Numbered from the stretch's first letter, positions 43,378 through 53,091 are shown. The stretch is 64,000 nt of DNA from Dehalococcoidia bacterium (GCA_023228825.1 JALOAL010000002.1:62001-126000), one strand, 5' to 3'. Program-made: numbers and translations. Notes: generated from the sequence alone by a model not told the origin.

Positions 43378-44177
43378 GCCCGCTCCCGCTGGTGCAGCAC
43401 CTCGTACAGCACGAGGGCGGTCGCCACGGCAAGGTTGAGCGAGTCCGCGCGCCCGCGCATGGGGATCGCGACCATGACGTCGCAGACGGCCTGGCGCTCA
43501 GGGGGGAGGCCGGCACGCTCGCTGCCCATCAGGATCGTGGTGCGCTCGCCGTAGTCCGCCGTGCGGTAGTCGTGCGTGGCGTCGCCGGCGGCGCCCACCA
43601 CCGTCACCACTCGCGTCCGGGCCCAGTCGACGAACTCGTCGAAGGTGGCGCGCACGAGGCGCTTCGTGAAGACGGCGCCGGTGCTGGCGCGCATGGCGAC
43701 GGGGTCGTACGGGTCCGCGGTGTGATCCAGCAGGATCACGCCCGCCGCGCCGGTGGCGTCGCACGAGCGCACCACCGTGCCGATGTTACCCGCGTCCGCC
43801 GCCTCTTCGAGGGCTACCCACGTCTCACCGGTGACCGGCAGCACGTCCTCCAGGCGCTCCCAGCGCTGACGGACGACGGCGGCGATGCCCTGCGGGCCCT
43901 CGCGCCGGGAGAGGGTGCGGAAGACCGTCTCGTCCACCTCGATGACCTCGGTGCCGGCGGCGCGGGCGAGGTTCACGGCGTCCCACGCCACCTGGCCCTT
44001 GAGCAGCGCCGGGCAGATGACGAGGTGCTCCACGGGCGCCTCGACCTGGATCGCCTCGACGACGCTGCGGATGCCCTCCACGAAGGCGAGTTGCTGCTCG
44101 TCGCGCTCCTTGCGCATGCGCAGGGCACGGATCTTCTTGATCCGCGCGTTGGCGGTGGAGGTGATCACGGCTGCCAT
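43374..44177 (-). CDS. TrmH/SpoU-family RNA 2'-O-methyltransferase
   Basis: 267 residues. N-terminal substrate-binding domain (RALRMRKERDEQQLAFVEGIRSV), then the trefoil-knot SPOUT core: NIGTVVRSCDATGA (motif 1), ILMGSERAGLP (motif 2) and IPMRGRADSLNLAVATALVLYEVL (motif 3). The target, 23S rRNA or tRNA, is not inferable. It lies between prfA (7 bp) and prmC (overlap) in a translation-related operon. Confidence 0.92.
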   Translation of the reverse strand: MAAVITSTANARIKKIRALRMRKERDEQQLAFVEGIRSVVEAIQVEAPVEHLVICPALLKGQVAWDAVNLARAAGTEVIEVDETVFRTLSRREGPQGIAAVVRQRWERLEDVLPVTGETWVALEEAADAGNIGTVVRSCDATGAAGVILLDHTADPYDPVAMRASTGAVFTKRLVRATFDEFVDWARTRVVTVVGAAGDATHDYRTADYGERTTILMGSERAGLPPERQAVCDVMVAIPMRGRADSLNLAVATALVLYEVLHQRERA

Positions 44178-44184
44178 GGTGGGG

Positions 44185-45252
44185 TCAGGCGGTCGCGGCG
44201 AGGGCGCGCGCCTGGTCCTCGGACGCCACGGCGTCGATCAGCGGGTCGATCTCGCCCGACAGGACGCGAGGGATCCCGTGGAACGTCTCGCCGATGCGGT
44301 GGTCGGTGATGCGGTCCTGGGGGAAGTTGTAGGTGCGGATCTTCTCCGCGCGCTCCGCGTGCCCCACCTGGGCCTTGCGGAAGGCGCTCTGCTCCGCGTC
44401 CTGCTTCTCACGCTCCAATTGGTAGAGGCGCGCCCGCAGTTGGGCCTCCGCCTTGGCGCGGTTCTTGGCCTGCGAGCGCTCGTCCTGGCACTGCACCACG
44501 ATGCCCGAGGGGTTGTGGGTCATGCGCACGGCCGTGGCGACCTTGTTCACGTTCTGCCCACCGGCGCCCCCCGAGTGGAAGATGTCGATGCGCACCTCGT
44601 TCCAGTCGATGTCCACGTCTACCTCGTCCACCTCGGGCATGACGGCCACGGTGGCGGTGGAGGTGTGGATGCGGCCCTGCGCCTCCGTGGCGGGTACTCG
44701 CTGCACGCGGTGCACGCCGGACTCGTACTTCAGGCGGCTGTAGGCGCCTCGGCCGTGGATCTCGAATACGATTTCTCGGTAGCCGCCGGCCTCGTTGGCG
44801 CTGGTGTTCGTGATCTCGGTGCGCCAGCCCTGCCGTTCCGCGTAGCGCTGGTACATGCTGAAGAGGTCGGCCGCGAAGAGTCCCGCCTCGTCGCCCCCGG
44901 TTCCCGCGCGGATCTCCACGATCACGTTGCGGTCGTCCGCCGGATCTTTCGGGATCAGGGCCACCTTCATCTCGTGGTCCAGCCGCTCCACCTCTTCGGT
45001 GAGCCGCTCCACCTCCTCGTGGGCCAGGTCGCGCATCTCGTCGTCGGACTCGCTGCGCATGAGCGCACGCGCCTCCTCGAGTTCTCGAGAGGCGGACCGG
45101 TATTGCCGGTAGAGCAGCACCACGTCCTCGATGCTGGAGCGCTCGCGCGCGATCTCTTGGACACGCCGGTGGTCCGCCATGACCTCCGGGTCGGAGAGCA
45201 TGTCGCTCAACTCGTCGTAGCGAGCCTCGATGTCGGCAAGTCGTTCCAGCAT
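44185..45252 (-). CDS. prfA: Peptide chain release factor 1
   Basis: Recognises UAA and UAG. 355 residues, normal length. The stop-codon-reading motif lies in RVPATEAQGRIHTSTATV (PAT; RF2 would have SPF) and the catalytic loop is SGGAGGQNVNKVATAVR, the GGQ loop that PrmC methylates. C-terminal NFPQDRITDHRIGETFHGI also fits RF1. Transcribed leftward, 41 bp after hisS. Confidence 0.97.
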   Translation of the reverse strand: MLERLADIEARYDELSDMLSDPEVMADHRRVQEIARERSSIEDVVLLYRQYRSASRELEEARALMRSESDDEMRDLAHEEVERLTEEVERLDHEMKVALIPKDPADDRNVIVEIRAGTGGDEAGLFAADLFSMYQRYAERQGWRTEITNTSANEAGGYREIVFEIHGRGAYSRLKYESGVHRVQRVPATEAQGRIHTSTATVAVMPEVDEVDVDIDWNEVRIDIFHSGGAGGQNVNKVATAVRMTHNPSGIVVQCQDERSQAKNRAKAEAQLRARLYQLEREKQDAEQSAFRKAQVGHAERAEKIRTYNFPQDRITDHRIGETFHGIPRVLSGEIDPLIDAVASEDQARALAATA

Positions 45253-45293
45253 GGGACAGTCAGAATATCAGCGGGTGCGGTTAGAGACGCGAC

Positions 45294-46556
45294 CTAACCC
45301 GCCTGGATTGCGGCCGCCAACTCCTCGAGGGCCACCGTGCGCTGTTCGCCGTCGCCGCGGAGCGGCTTCACCTGCGCCACGCCCTCGGCGGCTTCGCGGT
45401 CGCCGATGATGACGGCGTAGGCGGCGTCCACTGCCGAGGCGCCTCGGAGCGCGGCCTTCATCGAACGGCCGGGGATCGAGGCGCGCACGGTGATGCCGGC
45501 CGCGCGGAGGTCGCGCGCGACGCGGATGCAGGCGGACGCGCCCGCCTCGCCCAGGGGGACCGTCACGACGTCGACCGGCTGTGACGCCTCGGGGCCCAGG
45601 CCGCGCGCCTTCAGGTTGAGGGCGATGCGCTCGATGCCGGTGGCGAAGCCGACGCCGGGCGTGGGCGGTCCGCCGAGCAGTTCCATGAGCCCGTCGTAGC
45701 GTCCGCCGGCGCCCACGGTGGACTGGCCACCGGCCTCGGCCGGTTCGAACTCCCAGACGGTGCGGCTGTAGTAGTCCAGGCCTCGGACGATGTACGGGTC
45801 GACCTGGTAGGCGATGCCGGCGTCCCGGAGGTGCTGCTGCACCTGGCCAAAGTGGGCCGTGTCCGCCTCGTCCAGGAAGTCCGGGATCTTCGGCGCGTCC
45901 GCCACCGCCTCGCGGTCCTGCTCCTCCTTGGAGTCCAGGATGCGCAGGATGTTGGTCTCGAAGCGGCGCTGCGAGTCCTTCGAGAGGCTCGGCAGCAGGG
46001 GGCGGAAGTATTCCCGAAGCGCCTGGACATAACGGGCGCGACTCTCCGCGGTGCCGATCGAGTTCACGCGCAGCACCAGGCCGGTCAGGCCAAGCGCCTC
46101 GTAGAGGGCGTGCTGCAACTCGATCAGTTCCGCGTCCGTGGCCGGCGAGTCCGAGCCGATGGCCTCCGCGCCGAACTGCCACAACTGGCGGTAGCGCCCG
46201 GCCTGGGGGCGGTCATAGCGGAAGTAGGGCCCGATGTAGAACAGTCGCACCGGCTGCGGCCACGACCCCATGCCGTGTTCGAGGTACGCCCGGCAGATCG
46301 CCGCCGTGCCCTCTGGACGCAGCGCCAGGCGGTCCCCGCCGCGGTCCTCGAAGACGTACATCTCCTTCTGGACGATGTCGCTCTCGTCGCCCACGGTGCG
46401 CAGGAAGACGCGGGCGTCCTCCACGATGGGCGTGGTGATCTGTCGGTAGTCGAACAGCCGCGCGACGCGTTCTGCGGTGTCGCGGATGTGCCGCCAGAGC
46501 GCGGCATCCTGCGGCAGCGTGTCGTTCATGCCTCGCGGCGCCTGGTGGTGGGCCAT
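45294..46556 (-). CDS. hisS: Histidyl-tRNA synthetase
   Basis: Class II synthetase, 420 residues. PRGMNDTLPQDAALW start, motif 2 (LRPEGTAAICRAYLEH...FYIGPYFRYDRPQAGRYRQLWQFGAE), HisA loop RGLDYYSRTVWEF, motif 3 GVGFATGIERIAL and the anticodon domain at the C-terminus. First gene of the leftward hisS-prfA-methyltransferase-prmC unit; divergent from rel, 166 bp away. Confidence 0.97.
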   Translation of the reverse strand: MAHHQAPRGMNDTLPQDAALWRHIRDTAERVARLFDYRQITTPIVEDARVFLRTVGDESDIVQKEMYVFEDRGGDRLALRPEGTAAICRAYLEHGMGSWPQPVRLFYIGPYFRYDRPQAGRYRQLWQFGAEAIGSDSPATDAELIELQHALYEALGLTGLVLRVNSIGTAESRARYVQALREYFRPLLPSLSKDSQRRFETNILRILDSKEEQDREAVADAPKIPDFLDEADTAHFGQVQQHLRDAGIAYQVDPYIVRGLDYYSRTVWEFEPAEAGGQSTVGAGGRYDGLMELLGGPPTPGVGFATGIERIALNLKARGLGPEASQPVDVVTVPLGEAGASACIRVARDLRAAGITVRASIPGRSMKAALRGASAVDAAYAVIIGDREAAEGVAQVKPLRGDGEQRTVALEELAAAIQAG

Positions 46557-46707
46557 GCCCGTGATGCTACGAGCCCGCCCCGCCTGCCGCTAGCGCCCGC
46601 CGGCTGCCAGCACCCCGCCTGCCGCCAGCACGAGGTGCTCCCCGGCCCGGAGGGCTGACGGCAGGCTGCCTCGTGGTGGCGCTGGCGTCAGGGAGGGCGG
46701 GGCGCGG

Positions 46708-46713
46708 TAGACT
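46708..46713 (+). promoter_or_regulatory. -10 element immediately before rel
   Basis: TAGACT ends 9 bases before the rel ATG, so transcription would begin at or within about 3 bases of the start codon. The -35 region is weak. Confidence 0.35.
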
Positions 46714-46722
46714 AGACGGAAG

Positions 46723-48903
46723 ATGGTGGTATCCAGGCCCCTGCCCGCTGGCGGCGCTGAATTGCTCGAGGAAGTAGCGACCTACCTCCCCGAAGATCGC
46801 GTGGCACTGGTTGAGCGCGCCCTCGAATTCGCGATCCAGGCGCATGGCGAGCAGAAGCGACGTTCCGGCGACCCGTACATCACGCACCCGATTGCCGTGG
46901 CGCGCCTCGTGGCGTCGTTGCACATGGACCCGCCCACGCTGGCGGCGGCGCTGCTGCACGACGTGATCGAGGACTGCGACGTCAAGCCGGAGACGCTGCA
47001 CGCCAAGTTCGGCGCTGACGTCGCCACCCTGGTGGAAGGTGCGACGAAGATCGACCAGTTGCCGGACCGCGCGCTGGACCTGGCGCAGGCAGACGCGGAG
47101 ACCCTGCGCAAGATGTTCCTCGCCATGGCAGAGGACGTGCGCGTGGTGATCGTGAAACTGGCGGACCGTCTTCACAACATGCGCACGCTGGAGTGGCTGG
47201 GCGAAGACCGTCAGCGCGCGCTGGCCCGCGAGACCATGGACATCTACGCGCCGCTCGCCTCGCGGCTGGGGGTGTGGCAATACAAGTGGGAACTGGAGGA
47301 TCTGGCCTTCCGTTTCCTGGAGCCGGGTGAGTACCGACGCGTTGCGACGATGGTCCGCGCCAAGCGCTCCGAGCGCGAACGCTACGTGCGCCAACTGACC
47401 CAGGAGATCGAGCAGGCGCTGGGTGCCGCAGGCATCAACGCCGACGTGGACGGGCGCGCGAAGCACCTCTATTCGGTCTACCAGAAGATGCAGCGCTACC
47501 AGGCCGGCGGCCGCTCGTTCGACGAGATCTACGACCTGCTGGCGGTGCGCGTCCTGGTGCCCACGGTGGCTGACTGTTACAACGCGCTGGGCATTGTCCA
47601 CCAGAAGTGGCGGCCCATCCCCGGCACCTTCGACGACTACATCTCCTCGCCCAAGGAGTCGCTCTACCAGTCGCTGCATACCTCCGTGCTCGGCCCCGGC
47701 ATGCGCACGTTCGAGGTGCAGATCCGGACGTTCGAGATGCACCAGATCTCGGAGTACGGGGTCGCCGCGCACTGGCAGTACAAGGAAGAGCGTTCCAAGC
47801 GCGACCAGCAGTACGAGGAGCGCATGGCCTGGCTCCGCCACCTGCTGGAGTGGCAGCAGGAGGCTTCCGGCACGGACGACTTCCTGGAGTCAATCAAGAC
47901 GGACGTCTTCCGCGACCAGGTCTTCGTCTACACGCCGAAGGGCGAGGTGCGCGTACTGCCGGCGGGCTCCACGCCCATCGACTTCGCCTACCGCATCCAC
48001 ACGGACCTGGGCCACAACACGGTGGGCGCCAAGGTGAACAACCGCATGGTGGCGTTGAACACCGCGTTGAAGAACGGCGACGTGATCGAGATCGTGCGCT
48101 CACGCACGGCTCGCGGGCCGTCGCGGGACTGGCTGGTGCCATCGCTGGGGTTCCTCGGCAGCAGTCACTCGCGCCAGAAGGTACGCCAGTGGTTCCGGCG
48201 CCAGCACCGCGATGACAACGTGGACCGCGGGCGCGAGCACCTGGAGCGCGAACTGAAGCGCCTGGGGATCCGTGAATTGCCGGCGGACTTCCATCGCACG
48301 CTCGGGTTCCAGGACAGCAAGGACCTCTACGCCGGCATCGGTTCGGGGGACTACTCGCCGCAGCGACTGTCCAACCGGCTCATGGAACTTGCGCCGCCCT
48401 CGGAGTCCGCGCCAACGGAGGTGACGCCGACTCCCGCGAAGCCGGGGGCGACGCCGGGAGTGAAGGGCGTACGCGTGCTGGGCACCAGCGGCCTGCAGGT
48501 GCAGATCGCGCGCTGCTGCAAGCCGCTGCCGGGCGACCAGATCGTCGGCTACATCACCCGCGCCCGAGGCGTCACCGTGCACCGCGCGGACTGCCGCAAC
48601 GTGCACACCGGCCACCAGGAACGCATCGTCGACTGCGACTGGGGCCCCAGCGGCGACATCTACACCGCGAGTGTGGAGGTGGTCGCCTGGGACCGCGTGG
48701 GCCTGCTGCGCGACCTCAGCACGATCATCGCGTCCTACCGGGCGAACATGGTGGGCGTGCGCACCATCGAGCAGGACGACCGCACCACCATCGTCCAGAT
48801 CACCCTGGAGACTGAGGGCGGCCCCGCCTTCGCCCGCCTCCTGACGCACCTGGACTCCGTGCGGGGGGTGATCTCAGTGCGGCGCACGGGAGCGGTGGCG
48901 TAG
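46723..48903 (+). CDS. rel: Bifunctional (p)ppGpp synthetase/hydrolase Rel
   Basis: Stringent-response enzyme, 726 residues. Hydrolase HD domain with YITHPIAVA, LLHDVIED and KLADRLHNMRTL; synthetase domain with GRAKHLYSVYQKM and EIYDLLAVRVLV; TGS domain VYTPKGEVRVLPAGSTPIDFAYRIHT; a zinc-finger-like IARCCKPLPGD; and a C-terminal ACT domain (ASVEVVAWDRVGLLRDLSTIIAS). Both catalytic domains look complete. Monocistronic. Confidence 0.96.
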   Translation: MVVSRPLPAGGAELLEEVATYLPEDRVALVERALEFAIQAHGEQKRRSGDPYITHPIAVARLVASLHMDPPTLAAALLHDVIEDCDVKPETLHAKFGADVATLVEGATKIDQLPDRALDLAQADAETLRKMFLAMAEDVRVVIVKLADRLHNMRTLEWLGEDRQRALARETMDIYAPLASRLGVWQYKWELEDLAFRFLEPGEYRRVATMVRAKRSERERYVRQLTQEIEQALGAAGINADVDGRAKHLYSVYQKMQRYQAGGRSFDEIYDLLAVRVLVPTVADCYNALGIVHQKWRPIPGTFDDYISSPKESLYQSLHTSVLGPGMRTFEVQIRTFEMHQISEYGVAAHWQYKEERSKRDQQYEERMAWLRHLLEWQQEASGTDDFLESIKTDVFRDQVFVYTPKGEVRVLPAGSTPIDFAYRIHTDLGHNTVGAKVNNRMVALNTALKNGDVIEIVRSRTARGPSRDWLVPSLGFLGSSHSRQKVRQWFRRQHRDDNVDRGREHLERELKRLGIRELPADFHRTLGFQDSKDLYAGIGSGDYSPQRLSNRLMELAPPSESAPTEVTPTPAKPGATPGVKGVRVLGTSGLQVQIARCCKPLPGDQIVGYITRARGVTVHRADCRNVHTGHQERIVDCDWGPSGDIYTASVEVVAWDRVGLLRDLSTIIASYRANMVGVRTIEQDDRTTIVQITLETEGGPAFARLLTHLDSVRGVISVRRTGAVA

Positions 48904-48929
48904 CGGCGTCCTGCGGGATCCCCACGCCG
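48904..48929 (+). terminator. Weak hairpin after rel
   Basis: CGGCGT pairs with ACGCCG, with an inner GGG/CCC stem, directly after the rel stop codon. No U-run. The rest of the 200-bp gap to 49103 holds nothing recognisable. Confidence 0.3.
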
Positions 48930-49103
48930 AGGGCAATGACTCCGAGAGGAACCTCCCGTCGACCCAACGAGCCAAACCCTCCTCCGCTGTCCGAGATTAC
49001 GAACGTGACTGACCTCGGTGATTTGGAGCCAGCACCGACTGACACGCTTGATCACGGAGGACGGTAAGCAAACTGCCTGTGCCCACGTGCTGCCGATCTC
49101 TAC

Positions 49104-50183
49104 TCACTCAGATCGAATGGCCGCCAGCATCGAGGCGTGCGTGGGGGCGTCGGGAATGTGGGACGGCCGCCCCTTTGCGTTCTCCTCGCGGAGGGCGGGC
49201 ACGATCTCCCTGCCGAGGATCTCGATCTGCTCCAGGACCGTCTCCAGCGGCAGGCCGGCGTGGTCGGTCAGGAATAACTGCCGCTGGTAGTGCCCCACCT
49301 GCTCCCGCATCCCGGCGTAGCGCTCGATGATCTGCTGAGGGCTCCCGACGGTCAGCGGTGTGGTCTTCGTGAAGTCCTCGAGCGAGGGGCCGTGTCCGTA
49401 CACGGGCGCGTTGTCGAAGTAGGGCCGGAACTCCCGCACCGCGTCCTGCGAGTTCGGGCGGGCGAACACCTGGCCACCCAGGCCCACGATCGCACGCTCA
49501 CCGGGGCCGTGGCCGTGTCGCTCCCAGCGTTCGCGGTACAGGCTCACCATCTGGGTGACGTGTTCCATGCGCCAGAAGATGTTGTTGTGAAAATACCCAT
49601 CGCCGTAGAAGGCGGCCTGCTCTGCGATCTGCGGGCTGCGGATGCTCCCGTGCCACACGAACGGGGGGATGCCGTCCAGCGGCCGAGGCGTGGAGGTGAA
49701 CCCGCGCAGGGGCGTGCGGAAGCGGCCCTCCCAGTCCACCTGCTCCTCCCGCCACAGGCGGTGGAGGAGCGCGTAGTTCTCGTGGGCCAGCGGGATGCCG
49801 TTCTGGATCTCCTGGCCGAACCACGGGTAGACCTCGGCCTGGTTGCCGCGGCCCATCATCAGGTCCACGCGGCCGCCGGCGAGGTGCTGGAGCATCGCGT
49901 AGTCCTCCGCGATCTTCACCGGGTCGTTCGTGGTGATGAGCGTGGTGGCGGTGGACAGGATGATGCGCTCGGTCCCGGCGGCGATGTAGCCGAGCATGGT
50001 GGTGGGGGAAGACGGCACGAACGGCGGATTGTGGTGCTCGCCCGTGGCGAACACGTCCAGCCCCACCTCCTCGGCCTTCAGGGCGATCGCCACCATGGCC
50101 TGGATGCGTTCGGCCTCCGTGGGGGTGCGGCCGGTGGTTGGGTCGGGCGTGACGTCGCCCACGGAGAAGATGCCGAACTGCAC
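49104..50183 (-). CDS. LLM-class (luciferase-like) flavin oxidoreductase
   Basis: 359 residues of the bacterial luciferase-like TIM barrel that uses FMN or F420. Motifs: MQFGIFSVGD, AEEVGLDVFATGEHHNPPF, ILSTATTLITTNDPVKIAEDYAMLQHLAGGRVDLMMGRG and the late TVGSPQQIIERYAGM. Cofactor and substrate cannot be set from the sequence. Stands alone, converging on rel. Confidence 0.9.
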   Translation of the reverse strand: MQFGIFSVGDVTPDPTTGRTPTEAERIQAMVAIALKAEEVGLDVFATGEHHNPPFVPSSPTTMLGYIAAGTERIILSTATTLITTNDPVKIAEDYAMLQHLAGGRVDLMMGRGNQAEVYPWFGQEIQNGIPLAHENYALLHRLWREEQVDWEGRFRTPLRGFTSTPRPLDGIPPFVWHGSIRSPQIAEQAAFYGDGYFHNNIFWRMEHVTQMVSLYRERWERHGHGPGERAIVGLGGQVFARPNSQDAVREFRPYFDNAPVYGHGPSLEDFTKTTPLTVGSPQQIIERYAGMREQVGHYQRQLFLTDHAGLPLETVLEQIEILGREIVPALREENAKGRPSHIPDAPTHASMLAAIRSE

Positions 50184-50311
50184 GGGCGTGGCCTTTCGAG
50201 GCGTCAGGGACGGTCCGCTGTCCGCCGTTCCACGATACCTGCTCGGTGAGTCCGCCCACGGACTTTGCGGCGGAGAGTCACCTGCCCCATCGCGATAACG
50301 CCTGAGTTAGG

Positions 50312-50317
50312 TAGGAT
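50312..50317 (+). promoter_or_regulatory. -10 element before comM
   Basis: TAGGAT overlaps an alternative ATG (50316), which makes that start unlikely and supports the GTG at 50340. No clear -35. Confidence 0.35.
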
Positions 50318-50339
50318 GCGGCAGCACGAAGGGCCGCAC

Positions 50340-51851
50340 GTGAGCCTCGCCAAAGTCCGCAGCGCCGCCCTCCGGGGCATCGAGGGCATCCCCGTGGACG
50401 TCGAGTGCGACATCGGCAGTGGGCTGCCGGCGTTCAACGTGGTGGGGCTGCCGGACACGGCGGTGCAGGAAGCGCGCGAACGCGTGCGCGCGGCGATCAA
50501 GAACGCGGGGTTCGAGTTCCCGCTGCGCCGCATCACGGTGAACCTCGCCCCGGCGGACGTGCGCAAGGAAGGGCCCATCTACGACCTGCCCATCGCCGTC
50601 GCGGTCCTCGTGGCGTCCGGGCAGGTGCCGGACCGCTTCCAGGACACTGCGCTGATCGGCGAGTTGTCGCTGGACGGACGCCTGCGGCACGTGGCCGGTG
50701 TGCTGCCCTTCACGGCCATGTGCGCGGAGGAGGGCTTCGCGCAGGCCGTGGTGCCGCACGAGGACACCGCGGAGGCGGGCCTGGTGGCCGGCGTGCGCGT
50801 CATGGGCCTCGAGACGCTCGGCCAACTCGCCGAGCCGCCGGAGTCCTGGCCGGCGCCGCTCCCGCCGTCTGAGGCGATGAGTGGCCTGGAGCCGCACGAC
50901 CTGTCCACCGTGCACGGGCAGGAGCACGTGAAGCGGGCGATGGAGGTGGCGGCGGCTGGTGGACATAACCTGCTGATGCAGGGGCCGCCCGGCGCGGGCA
51001 AGACGCTGCTGGCGCGGGCACTACCGGGACTCCTCACGCCGTTGCACGCGAGCGAGGCGATCGAGGTCAGCAAGGTCTACTCCGTCGCGGGCCTGCTGAG
51101 TCGTGAGAATCCGCTGCTCCGCGACCGTCCGTTCCGCTCGCCGCACCACACCATCTCGCACGCCGGCCTCGTGGGCGGCGGGAGCAGCATCCGGCCGGGC
51201 GAGGTGAGCCTGGCGCACCGAGGCGTGCTCTTTCTGGACGAGTTCCCGGAGTTCTCCACGGTGGCCCTGGAGTCCATGCGTGAGCCGCTGGAGTCTGGCC
51301 ACGTGACGATCTCGCGTGCTCGAGGCTCGGTGACGTTCCCCGCGCGGTTCCTGCTGGTGGCGGCGATGAACCCGTGTCCGTGCGGCTACTACGGGGACTC
51401 GCTCCGCAACTGCACGTGCCCGGAGGCCTCGGTCTCCCGCTACCAGCGGCGCGTCTCCGGGCCCATGATGGACCGCATCGACCTGTTCGCGGACGTGCCA
51501 CGGGTGGACCTGAAGGAACTCGCGGGGGAGCCCTCCGGCGAACGCTCGGAGACCGTGCGCGCGCGGGTGATCGAGGCACGGGCGCGGCAGTCGGCTCGGC
51601 TAGAGGGCTCACGGGCGCTGACGAACGCGGAGATGAACCCCACGGAGGTGCGGAAGCACTGCCAGGAGACCATGTCGCCGGACGCGCAGCCGCTGCTGAA
51701 TACGGCCATGCAGCAACTGGGCCTCTCCGCCCGCGCGTTCCACCGCGTGCTGAAGGTGGCGAGGACGGTGGCCGACCTCGCCGGCTCGGACCGCATCGAG
51801 ACGGTGCACCTGGCGGAGTCGATCCAGTACCGGCGCCGGGGGGCGGATTAG
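50340..51851 (+). CDS. comM: ComM/YifB AAA+ helicase (Mg-chelatase-like)
   Basis: 503 residues. N-terminal GIEGIPVDVECDIGSGLPAFNVVGLPDTAVQEARERVRAA is the ComM signature; then Walker A QGPPGAGKT, Walker B VLFLDEFPEF, zinc cluster CPCGYYGD...CTC and the C-terminal helical domain AFHRVLKVARTVADL. ComM-type proteins promote branch migration during natural transformation, so it fits with comEA/comEC at the other end of the window. GTG start at 50340 with GAAGGG upstream. Confidence 0.93.
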   Translation: MSLAKVRSAALRGIEGIPVDVECDIGSGLPAFNVVGLPDTAVQEARERVRAAIKNAGFEFPLRRITVNLAPADVRKEGPIYDLPIAVAVLVASGQVPDRFQDTALIGELSLDGRLRHVAGVLPFTAMCAEEGFAQAVVPHEDTAEAGLVAGVRVMGLETLGQLAEPPESWPAPLPPSEAMSGLEPHDLSTVHGQEHVKRAMEVAAAGGHNLLMQGPPGAGKTLLARALPGLLTPLHASEAIEVSKVYSVAGLLSRENPLLRDRPFRSPHHTISHAGLVGGGSSIRPGEVSLAHRGVLFLDEFPEFSTVALESMREPLESGHVTISRARGSVTFPARFLLVAAMNPCPCGYYGDSLRNCTCPEASVSRYQRRVSGPMMDRIDLFADVPRVDLKELAGEPSGERSETVRARVIEARARQSARLEGSRALTNAEMNPTEVRKHCQETMSPDAQPLLNTAMQQLGLSARAFHRVLKVARTVADLAGSDRIETVHLAESIQYRRRGAD

Positions 51852-51867
51852 GCGCGAGGCGGACGCG

Positions 51868-51873
51868 TACACT
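51868..51873 (+). promoter_or_regulatory. -10 element before epoxide hydrolase
   Basis: TACACT, 21 bases before the ATG, with GAGGAGGG between. No clear -35. Confidence 0.35.
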
Positions 51874-51894
51874 CCGCCGCGAGGAGGGCACCCC

Positions 51895-53013
51895 ATGGAC
51901 CAGTTGCGCCCGTTCCGCGTGGAGTTCACCCCGCGTGCGGTGGATGATCTCAAGCGCCGCATCGGCAACACGAGGTGGCCCGAGCAGGCGTACGACACCG
52001 GCTGGACGACCGGCACGAAAGACGCCGTGCTGCGGGAACTGGCGAACTACTGGGCCCGCGACTACGACTGGTCCGCGTGGCAGGAGCGCCTGAACCAGCA
52101 CGCCCACATCCGAGGCCCGGTCAAGGGCGAGGAGGTCCATGCCGTGGTGGACCTTGGCCCCGCGGGACGCACGCCGCTGCTCGTGATCCACGGTTGGCCG
52201 GGATCGTTCGTGGAGCACCTGGACTCGTCGCGGCGCCTCGCGGCCGAGGGCTTCGACGTGATCGTGCCCTCCATCCCCGGGTTCACGTTTTCCGATGCGC
52301 CTCGGGAGCCGGGGATGACACCCGTGAGGGTGGCGGAGCGCTTCCACCAGTTCATGCTCGCGCTGGGGTACGAGCGCTACGGCGTCCAGGGCGGGGACTG
52401 GGGCGCCATCATTGGCAGCGCCCTCGCGCGGATGCACCCGGAGGCCGTGCTCGGCCTGCACCTCAACTTCGCCATCGGCTTCCCGCCGGGTGAGGGCGAG
52501 ACGCCGACCGAGGAGGAGCGCGCATTCCAGGCCGGCCGGGCGGCGTTCGAGCAGGAGGAGACGGGCTACAGCCGCATCCAGGGTACGCGGCCCCAGACGC
52601 TGGGCTACGCACAGACGGACTCCCCGGTGGGCCTGCTGGCGTGGGTCCTGGAGAAGTTCTGGGCGTGGACGGACCACGGGGATGACCTCTGGGACACGCT
52701 CGACCGCGACCTGGTGCTGACCAACGTCACGCTCTACTGGCTCACCGGCTCGATCACCTCGGCCGCGCGCATCTACTACGAGGCCACCCACAACCGCGGC
52801 GGCTACGGCCTGGGCCGCGTGGAGGTCCCCACGGGCTACGCGCGCTACCCGAAGGAGCCCTGGGCGCCGCCTCGGAGCATGGTGGAGCGCGCGTACAACC
52901 TCGTGCACTACCGCGAGATGTCGGCGGGCGGCCACTTCCCCGCCGTCGAGCAGCCCGAGGCGTTTGCGGCAGACGTGGCGGCGTTCTTCCGCTCGCTGGA
53001 GGTGGAGGCGTAG
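51895..53013 (+). CDS. Microsomal-type epoxide hydrolase
   Basis: Hydrolyses epoxides to diols through an ester intermediate. 372 residues. An N-terminal EHN domain (FTPRAVDDLKRRIGNTRWPE...DYDWSAWQERLN) precedes the alpha/beta hydrolase core: oxyanion HGWPGS (99-104), nucleophile Asp168 in GGDWGAIIG, lid region with DLVLTNVTLYWLTGSITSAARIYYE, and catalytic His in GGHFPAVEQPEAF. Strong ribosome site GAGGAGGG. Followed by the CoA transferase; a catabolic role is inferred. Confidence 0.92.
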   Translation: MDQLRPFRVEFTPRAVDDLKRRIGNTRWPEQAYDTGWTTGTKDAVLRELANYWARDYDWSAWQERLNQHAHIRGPVKGEEVHAVVDLGPAGRTPLLVIHGWPGSFVEHLDSSRRLAAEGFDVIVPSIPGFTFSDAPREPGMTPVRVAERFHQFMLALGYERYGVQGGDWGAIIGSALARMHPEAVLGLHLNFAIGFPPGEGETPTEEERAFQAGRAAFEQEETGYSRIQGTRPQTLGYAQTDSPVGLLAWVLEKFWAWTDHGDDLWDTLDRDLVLTNVTLYWLTGSITSAARIYYEATHNRGGYGLGRVEVPTGYARYPKEPWAPPRSMVERAYNLVHYREMSAGGHFPAVEQPEAFAADVAAFFRSLEVEA

Positions 53014-53091
53014 CCGCCGAGAACGCCCCTCCAGTTATGCCCTAGTCTGTTGCCCGCCTCGGGGGGCGAGGCTGGCATGAGGGGAGATGGC

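Noticed and set aside
46600..46660. GCCTGCCGC...CAGC direct repeats between hisS and rel
   Set aside because: Short, imperfect and GC-biased; no convincing function or placement relative to the promoters.
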